This document shows positions 56,232 through 64,000 of a stretch of DNA of 64,000 bases, piece by piece. Each line of letters starts with the position of its first letter. The stretch's first letter is position 1. A program made the position numbers and the translations under genes. This DNA comes from Stemphylium vesicarium. Taxonomy: Eukaryota > Ascomycota > Dothideomycetes > Pleosporales > Pleosporaceae. Under the pieces are notes generated by a model, which did not search any database, was not told where the DNA came from, and saw nothing but the letters and a program-made list of their open reading frames with translations. The stretch spans positions 62,001 to 126,000 of the forward strand of contig QXCR01000072.1 in the NCBI GenBank assembly GCA_004380135.1. Reading direction: 5' to 3'.

Positions 56232-59200
56232 ATGTCCAACGGCACTGCAGAGGCCAAAGCGGCATGGGATGCTCATGTCGACACCCGCACTGGGGTCGAA
56301 CCACCTAAACCAGCCGATCCATCCGAGCTCAGTACCCTACGAAACACTATTGGTGCTTCATTCAGCGCGGCTGCCTCTTTGGTCGGAGCTGCTACCGCCC
56401 CAGTCCCAGATCAAACGGGCGATGGTTCCAAGATCGCACCGGAAGAGAAAGCCAGCCTCTATAAGAAGATCGAAGGCGGTCTACGAGACATGTCTCACCT
56501 CGGGATTGAGAACATCCAATCGCTGCTGGAGATTCAGAAGGAGAAGATGTTGGGCGGTTATACCGACGACAAGACCTATCTCATGGAGGGTCTGATCCGT
56601 ACTGCTTCGGCACTTCCCGATGGATCAAAGACGCGAGAGAAAGTTACCGGTACATTCCTGACCCAATTGTGGAATGATCTGGAACATCCGCCACAGTCGT
56701 ACCTGGGAGGAAAGTACCAATATCGAGCCGCTGATGGCTCGAATAACAGCCTCATGAACCCTCAAATAGGCGCAGCTGGCACCCCATATGCCAGGACGGT
56801 GAAGCCGTCTACTATGCAGACTCCCGCTCGCCCAGACCCTGGAGTCGTATTCGACAGCGTTATGACGAGGAAGCATGCCGAGCTGCACCCGAATAGAATC
56901 TCTAGCATGCTCTTCTACCTCGCTTCCATCATCATCCACGACTGCTTCCGAACAAGCCACGAAGACTATTCGATCTCGATGACGTCCTCATATCTTGATC
57001 TCGCGCCATTGTATGGCAGTAACCAGACAGAGCAAGATATGATCAGGACGGGCACCGATGGAAAGATCAAGCCTGATTGCTTTTCGGAATCAAGGTTACT
57101 GTTCTTCCCCCCGGGTGTGGGTGCCTTGCTGATCATGTTCAACCGCTTTCACAACTATACCGTGGAAAACCTGGCTGCGATCAATGAGCAAGGCCGCTTC
57201 ACGAAACCCTCGGCTGAAGTGCCCAAGTCGACTGGCGATGTGGAAGTCGACAAGAAGACAAAGGACAAGTACGACGCAGCGTGGAAGAAGTACGACAATG
57301 ATTTGTTTCAGACCGGTCGCTTGATCACCTGTGGTCTCTACGTAAACATCATTCTGATCGATTACGTCCGCACCATCTTGGACCTTAACCGCACGGACAG
57401 CAACTGGCAACTCAACCCACGCGCTGACGTGCCGGACCTGCCAATGGGCATCGGTAACCAGGTCTCGGCTGAGTTCAATCTCGTATACCGGTGGCACTCG
57501 ACAGTTTCTGACCGCGACGAGAAGTGGACGCAAGAGATGTGGGAGGGATTGTTCGGTGAGGGGCGCGACCCCAAGACGGTCGGAAAATATGAGTTCCTGG
57601 GTCGCTTGAACGAGGTCTATAAGAAGACGGATCCCGATCCAATCAAGCGCAAATTCGCCGGTCTCGAGCGACAGGAGAACGGCACATTGCCTGATCAAGG
57701 TCTTGTTGACATCTTGACCTCCAGTGTCGAAGACTGTGCCAACTCTTTTGGACCAAACAGAGTCCCTGCCGTGTTCCGCGCTATTGAAGTCCTCGGTATC
57801 GAGCAGGCCCGAACTTGGAACTTGGGCTCACTCAATGAGTTCAGGAAGTACTTTAAGCTCGAGCCGCACAACACATTCGAGGACATTACTTCCGACCCGT
57901 ATGCCCAAGAGCAGCTCAGGCACCTGTACGACCACCCCGACAAGGTTGAGATCTACCCCGGTCTAGTTGTCGAGGATGCGAAGAAACCTATGGCGCCGGG
58001 GTCTGGCCTCTGCCCCCCATACACCACTAGTCGTGCTGTCTTGTCAGACGCTGTAGCATTGGTTCGTGGTGACAGATTCTACACCCACGACTACAATCCA
58101 CGCACCTTGACCAACTGGGGCTTCCGTCTTGCTGACAGTGATACTGCCATTGACAATGGATGTGTATTCTACAAGCTCTTCCTGCGCGCCTTCCCACAGC
58201 ACTTCAAGTACAACAGCGTATACGCACACTACCCGCTCACCATACCCTCTGCCATGCAAACCGCTCTCAAGGACCTGAAGAAAGACCATCTCTACGACTT
58301 TTCCAAGCCAACGGCAACACATCACCCGCACCTTATCAAGGAGTATAAACTGGCAACTGAGATTATGAAAGACCAATCCACATTCAAAGTTGTCTGGGGC
58401 AAAGCCATGGAGTACATCATGGGTCCTGCAGCAGCAGACTTTATGCTTGCCGGCGACGGGCCGAAGAATACTTCTTCTCGTCAGATGATGAGCAAAGCAT
58501 TGTACATCTCCGAGTGGGACAAGGAAGTGCGCAACTACTATACTCTCAAGACGCGCGAACTGCTGAAAGAAAAGAGCGCGAGGATTGCCGACTTCAACCA
58601 AGTCGACATCATCCGCGACGTCGGCAATCTAGCTCACGTGCACTTCTGCTCGGAGCTTTTCATGCTGCCTCTGAAGACCGATGAGCGACCTCACGGCATC
58701 TTCACTGAAGCCGAACTATACCTAATCATGTCCTCAGTCTTCGCGCTCATATTCTTCGACGCAGATCCCGCATCCTCCTTCCCACTCCACGTCAAAGCGC
58801 GCAAAGCAACGCAACTCCTCGGCAGCGTGGTCGAGGCCAACGTCAAAGCCATAGCTAACAGCGGAATTCTCTCGAGCATCATGCAAGCCATCTGGCCACA
58901 CGAAACCGTCCTCAGCAGCTACGGCACGCACATGATCAAGCGGCTTTTGGAAACCGGTATGGACCCGAAGCAACTCGTCTGGGGCCACATACTCGGAACA
59001 GCCGGCGGCATGGTATCGAACCAAGGCCAACTCTTCTCGCAAACGCTAGAATACTACCTCGTCGGCGAGGGCAAACAACACTGGCCCGCGATCCAAAAAC
59101 TCGCCCGCGACGACAACGAAGACGCGTTCGAAACGATGATGCATTACACCATGGAAGGCGGCCGTCTCAACGGCGAAACAGGCGTCATCCGCGCCGTCGC

Positions 59201-59705
59201 AAAAGAAACCAACCTCACAGAAGCTGGTGGTAAAACAACGACCGTCAAACCCGGCGACGCCGTCTTCGTCAATCTCCGCGCTGTCTCGCACGACCCCGCC
59301 ATCTTCCCCAACCCAGACGCCGTCGACCTTACGCGACCTTTTAACTCCTACGTGCACCTCGGTCACGGCCCGCACCAGTGTCTGGGACTCCCCATGACAA
59401 GGGTTATCCTCACCACTATGCTGAAGGAGGTTGCGCGACTGAGGAATTTGAGACCGGCGCTGGGACCTCAGGGCAGGATTCACAAAGTTGAGAAGAGGCT
59501 AGAGCCCAAGGGGACGGAGGAGAAGTATTTTTATCATGCTTACTTGACGGAGAATCAGGATATGTATTTTCCGTTTCCTTGTGGTAAGTCTTTACTCCTG
59601 TTTTTCTTTCTCGAGCCTGTGACGAGGGGAGGTATGGGGTAAGTGAAGATGTATTTTGCTAACGTGTTTTTTCTAGCTCTCAAGGTGTGCTGGGATGACG
59701 AGTAG
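56232..59705 (+). CDS. Psi-producing oxygenase: fatty acid dioxygenase-P450 fusion (Ppo/linoleate diol synthase)
   Basis: Oxygenates C18 fatty acids to oxylipins that influence the sexual/asexual balance and host interaction in Aspergillus. Exons 56232-59583 and 59677-59705 give 1126 residues; the first exon exceeds 3.3 kb with no intron. The N-terminal animal-peroxidase-like domain has the haem-side His in SIIIHDCFRT (residue 236), and the catalytic motif YRWHS with Tyr 419 and proximal His 422. The C-terminal P450 domain has SNQGQLF, EGGRLNG (ExxR-like) and the haem-thiolate site HLGHGPHQCLGLP with Cys 1050. The Cys and the Asn-Gln pair are intact, so both halves look active, as in 5,8-diol-synthase PpoA rather than PpoC, whose P450 lacks the Cys. 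Product specificity is not readable from sequence. Confidence 0.92.
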
Positions 59706-59934
59706 AAAGGTAAAAGTGGTTTGAAGCAGAAGCTAGGGTGTCGTGGTGAAGGGGCCGATTTGATACCAAAGTCAGTCCCAGGGCAGATGTCATAACGGCA
59801 TCTAGGGGGTGAGGTTGGGGCGTTGGAAATCTCCAGTCTTTCAATATCAACCTCATGCATTTCGTTTCCTCCACTTGATACGTTCCTCACTACTCTCCTA
59901 TCTTCTTTTCTTCAAACGCTAGCATGCTCTTTTC

Positions 59935-62253
59935 TTAATACGCCCTCTTCATCGGCGCCACACTCCCCACCTCCCCCTCATCCAACGTCCGCATCTCCAC
60001 CGCCCTCGTTCCCACCTGTACCCCCTCCCCCGTGCCTCCCTGCCACGTAACACTATGCTTCAACCATGTTTCATCATCCCTCTCCCTATAGTCATCCCTC
60101 GCATGAGCGCCTCTACTCTCCGTCCGCGCCAACGCAGCCGCACTAGTCTGCGCCGCATTCGTGAGTAAATTACGTAGTTCAAGCGTCTCGATGAGATCCG
60201 AGTTCCACACGAGCGATTTATCAGTCACACGGAGGTCGGATGTGAAGAGTTGTTCGATGTCCGTGAGGTGCTCGTTTCCGCTGGCGAGGGAGGCGTGGGT
60301 GCGGAATACGGCGGTGCTGGTTTGCATGGTGCTTTGCATTGAGGCGCGGAGGGTGGATGTTGGTGTTTTGCCGTTTGAAGACAGGAAGGAGGTTAGTTCT
60401 TCGATGGAGTCCAGGCCGATGGTTGGTGGGGAGGTGGTGTGTGGGCTCGATGGCGGATTGTGCGTTGCGATGTGGAGGGCTGCTGCTCTGCCCTACAACC
60501 AAAACATTAGTCCAGCGTGAAGCGAGGCAAAAAGGGGGGTTCTGGTGTAATAGCTTGCACTGGGGTTCCAACGTACAAAAACAACAATATCAAGCAGCGA
60601 ATTCGCCCCCAACCTATTCGCACCGTGCACACTAACACACGCCGCTTCGCCCGCTGCATACAAACCCCCTACAACACTCTCCTGCCCACTTCCCCGATCT
60701 ACATCTAATACTTGCCCGTGGTAGTTCGTCGGTATACCGCCCATGCAGTAATGCACCGTCGGCAGCACGGGGATAGGCTCGCGCGTTATATCGATGCCAG
60801 CGAAGATGCCTGCCGTTTCCGCAATACCTGGTAAGCGTTCCATGATGACGTCTCGAGGTAGGTGCGAGAGCTGGAGGTGGATGTGGTCTTTGTTGTGTCC
60901 GCAGCCGCGTCCCTCGAGGATTTCGAGATTCATGCTCCGGCTGACTACGTCCCGCGATGCGAGGTCTTTGGCTGTCGGCGCGTAGCGTTCCATGAAGCGC
61001 TCGCCTTGCGAGTTGAGGAGGTAGCCGCCTTCGCCTCGGGCGCCTTCTGTTATCAAGACCTGTTTGGGGGCTTTTGTTAGTCGGTTAGAAAAGAGTAGGG
61101 TAGAGTGGAGGTGAAGGTGTTGGGAAGAGGGTGGGGGGACGTTACACCTGCGCCGTAGATTCCAGAGGGATGAAATTGCACGAATTCCATGTCTTGCAGT
61201 GGGAGCCTTGCGCGCGATACCATTGCGCTGCCGTCGCCCGTGCTGGTGTGGGCGCTGGTTGCGCTGAAGTAGGCTCGGCCGTAGCCTTTGGAGGTTGTCA
61301 GTAGAAGACGTTCATGGTCCGCAGATGTGTAGGGGGAATGCCTGGGAGACCATTGTATTGACGCTCGAGGCTAAGGAAAAGGGAGTGTAACAACATACCT
61401 CCAGTGGCGAGTACAGTGTTCTTAGCAAACATCCTATGACATGTTCCATCCTCCATGTTCATCGCTGTAATACCGACGCACTTGCCGTCACTCATCATAA
61501 GGTCGAGCGCAAACCATTCAATAAAGAACTGCACTCCTTCCTTTAAACTCTGCCCATAGAGTGTGTGAAGCATGGCATGCCCTGAAACAGTCATGTAAAG
61601 GGTCAGTCCCCGTCTCAATCATCTCGTGAACCTCTATCACTTACCCGTCCTATCTGCCGCACACGCAGTCCTATAAGCCTGACCCCCCTTCCCAAACCTC
61701 AAACTTTGTCCCCCAAGCGCTCTTTGATAAATCGTCCCCTCACTCGTCCGACTAAACGGCATACCATAATTCTCCAGCTCCACAACCGCAGGCACAGCTT
61801 CCCTCGTCATGTAGTGAATCGCGTCTTGGTCACCCAGCCAATCCGAGCCCTTGACAGTATCATACATGTGCCAGCGCCAATCGTCTTCCGTCATGTTGCC
61901 CAGCGCGGCATTGATGCCTCCCTGGGCTGCGACGGTGTGCGAGCGGGTGGGGAAGAGTTTGGATACGCATGCGGTTTTTAGCCCGGCTTCTGTGAGTCCT
62001 ACGGCGGCGCGGAGGCCTGCTCCTCCGGCTCCGACGACAATGGCACTGTGGGTGGTTAGCCGGATGTTTTTCTGGATTGATGGTTGGAGAGTGGGCGTTT
62101 AACGCCGTACTCGTAATGGTGGTCGATGACTGTTAGACCCTTGGTGTTTGGAGTGTTTACTGAAGCTAGGTGTCTTCGCTGTCGAAGAGGAAGTTGGATG
62201 GGAATGCGGGTATTAGAACGGCGACGGCATGCAGCTCGCGCAAAAGCCCGCAT
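59935..62253 (-). CDS. SDH1: Succinate dehydrogenase flavoprotein subunit (divergent SDH1)
   Basis: FAD subunit of complex II in the mitochondrial matrix. Exons on the minus strand: 62253-62111, 62045-61645, 61581-61399, 61285-61146, 61059-60577 and 60492-59935, in phase, 635 residues. An Arg-rich presequence ([20 protein letters not shown]) precedes the dinucleotide-binding [11 protein letters not shown]. The covalent-FAD His is residue 84 in [13 protein letters not shown]. Active-site blocks [39 protein letters not shown] and [18 protein letters not shown] are intact; it ends PMKRAY. Oddities: PTVHYCMGG has Cys where family members have Asn, and [11 protein letters not shown] replaces CTSAHTCTGDG. 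This may be a paralogue rather than the main SDH1. Confidence 0.92.
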
Positions 62254-63045
62254 TGTGAAGAGAAAGATCGATGAGAATAATGCATTGGAACTAAGAAAGT
62301 ACTACGGAGACTATTGAAGCATATGTGAGCATTGTAGCGCTAGCCCGTCGTTGTTCGGCATGCCCCTCTAAACATCATCCTGATCCTCGGTTGTATGGGA
62401 TTCGGGTCGTGGGGTTATGGCGTAGGCGAAAAGGCCCCAGGAAGTTTTATCGTTAGTGTTTGAGGTGACGAAGAAACGCGTGCAAATCTAAGGTACAAAA
62501 CAAGGATTGACTGGTATCTTCATCGCCTGATACGTTGGCGCACGTTGAGCAGTTCGAACGCGACGTTTGCGGGGTAAGGGCCTGGGTGAAAACTAGAGAC
62601 GCGATCAACAAAACACCTCCCCGCAAGTCAGATAGATCCTTGGCTAGCGCGAGCTTTATAGCCGTCAACCAATCGTGAATAAAGGGATTGAAATGTACAA
62701 GAGACCGAACGTATTTTGATCGGCTATTTGCCATGACTTTTTTTCGCAATCCTAACTACGCGTATTAAGATCTAGCTTTACCACGTTATGCACAAAACTG
62801 CTCTTTAGTTATTTCTCTAGTAGATGGAGCGTCGGAAATGACGACACGGAAGAATGGCATCGCTCCGCCCTTTTAGCGATACGCAATCCCAAAGGGCTGA
62901 AAATACAGATACACAGCCCTTGCAAAATTGCCCATATACATGTGAAAGAAGATCATTAAAACATGCCAAATCCCAAATTCCATGCACACAACACAGCAAA
63001 ACCCATGCGACCACTCCACAATAGCAACACCAAAATATAACAAAC
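62254..63045. other. Divergent intergenic region, SDH1 / DUF3632 gene
   Basis: About 790 bp with two promoters. Short frames only. Confidence 0.55.
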
Positions 63046-64000
63046 ATGACGACAGAATGGGCACAATCCCAACAATCCGGCTGGATATGCAACCTCTACG
63101 GCATCACCGACGACACCTCGAGTGAACGCCGCCTACCTCCATCATCCGCGCAATCCCGCCTCATCACCAACCTCGAAAACCTGCTGCTGTTCAAAAACCT
63201 GCTTGAAGCCTGCGCCGCAGAAACCGTCTCCATCATCCTCAGCGAGCACGACGTAGGCACGCCCTGGCAAAACCATCTCGGCCTGTACCTCAGTGCCGCG
63301 AGGCGTTTCCCCGATGAAAAGACACTGACGGCGCTGGTGCAGTATCTGGTTTTTCCTGACCAGGTTGCCTGATGCCATGAACCCGGGGCCTGAGGTCAAG
63401 GTCTGGGGCACTGATGGTGGTGGTGTGGCGCCTGGGGGGCTGATTCCAGGGGAGAAGTGTAGGTTGTGGAGGGATTTACCGGATTTCGGTATGAATGTTT
63501 ATGAGGCGTCGCAGGGTATGTGGGTATTGTCTTCTTTATTTATTTTCTCTTGCCTTTTTTTGCGTTGACTGCATTTCAGCAGCTAATACCAACCATCACA
63601 TAAATCAGGCGGACCTATAGCCTACCTCCAACACTGCGCATCGCCCGAAACCCCAGAGGAAGCGAAGGCGAGATGGCGAAACCTGAATACCTGGCTAGCA
63701 CTTCTATGCCACGACGACGACGCCAAGGAAATCCCTGTGCTTGCAGGCTTGATTATGTGGAGCACGATTACTTTGGGTCTCGCACTGGAGCACTCGCCCG
63801 GTACGAGAGAGGGGCTGTATACGGATCTGAAGGTGCCTGCGGCTGAGGCGTGGTTGCGGATCGCGGGGAAAGAGCTTCGGATCCTGTGCGAGAAAGGTAC
63901 GGTGAAGTTCCAGGCTGGGGATCTGTGGGTTAGACAGGGAGGGAGTGATGTTTGCGATACTGTTCGGCTGCAGTTTTGGAAGGAAAGGGTTAGGGAGTTG
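63046..64000 (+). CDS. DUF3632-like fungal protein, frameshifted and cut by window edge
   Basis: Uncharacterised fungal family; no function is known. The frame from ATG 63046 (MTTEWAQSQQSGW) reads ENLLLFKNLLEACAAETV and ARRFPDEKTLTALVQYLVF, then stops at 63370-63372. A different frame continues exactly where homology is expected: LTRLPDAMNPGPEVKVWG, KCRLWRDLPDFGMNVYEASQ. Removing one base in the GTTTTTCC run near 63349-63356 would join them. A normal intron follows (63516-63608, GTATGT donor), then GGPIAYLQHC...ARWRNLNTWLALL and on to the window edge with no stop. Family assignment is from the WRDLP/ARWRNLNxxLA pattern and is moderate. The break may be a pseudogene lesion or an assembly error. 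Confidence 0.62.

Noticed and set aside
1..64000. tRNA, rRNA or spliceosomal RNA genes
   Set aside because: I looked for the GGTTCGAAxCC-type B box and common snRNA starts on both strands and found no convincing match. A covariance-model search was not possible.
1..64000. CRISPR arrays, insertion sequences, retrotransposon coding regions
   Set aside because: No regularly spaced repeats and no transposase, integrase or reverse transcriptase motif seen; the genome is clearly fungal.

Overview
This is nuclear DNA from a filamentous ascomycete. The genes have short introns (mostly 45-80 bp, GTANGT-type donors, CTAAC/CTGAC branch sites close to the acceptor). The gene set includes a fused dioxygenase-P450 oxylipin synthase, TSC13, a DUF3632 protein and a fungal DUF262 family member. 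Gene content suggests a Dothideomycete (Pleosporales-like), but that placement is inference. All exon boundaries were worked out by hand from splice consensus, reading frame and family alignment from memory. No database was searched.

Left part (1-13.6 kb): the 3' part of a meiotic APC/C activator (AMA1-like, open at the left edge), ribosomal protein S6, a calcipressin, a short-chain dehydrogenase, RNA polymerase II subunit RPB3, mitochondrial GrpE (MGE1) and, diverging from it, a PrpF-type isomerase with a long basic C-terminal extension.

Middle left (13.6-29.2 kb): gene-poor. Only PRPP synthetase (5 exons) and a Uds1-like septation-associated coiled-coil protein are convincing. The stretches 13.6-17.7 kb and 22.3-29.2 kb hold simple repeats, pyrimidine-rich tracts and two notable inverted repeats, but no gene I can support.

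Middle right (29.2-43.5 kb): mitochondrial Phe-tRNA synthetase and the dicarboxylate carrier DIC1 (with a 5-nt microexon) share a divergent promoter. Then come a retinol-dehydrogenase-like SDR, a heavily broken DUF262 pseudogene, the meiotic cohesin REC8, the proteasomal deubiquitinase UBP6 and ARPC4 of the Arp2/3 complex (start exon of 3 nt, last exon of 9 nt).

Right part (43.5-64 kb): type II peroxiredoxin, an NTF2-like/DUF1348 protein, a roadblock/LC7 dynein light chain, IPI1 (60S ribosome assembly), a diphosphoinositol-polyphosphate-type Nudix hydrolase, arginyltransferase ATE1, enoyl-CoA reductase TSC13, a Ppo-type fatty acid dioxygenase-P450 fusion, a divergent succinate dehydrogenase flavoprotein, and a DUF3632 gene cut by the right edge.

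Most genes are single-copy housekeeping genes without a shared pathway. Two are meiotic (AMA1, REC8), and the Ppo oxylipin synthase belongs to a family tied to sexual/asexual development. The most unusual items are the decayed DUF262 locus, the exon structures of DIC1 and ARPC4, the SDH1 substitution in a conserved active-site motif, and two apparent frameshifts (MSF1, DUF3632). I see no clear new multi-gene system.
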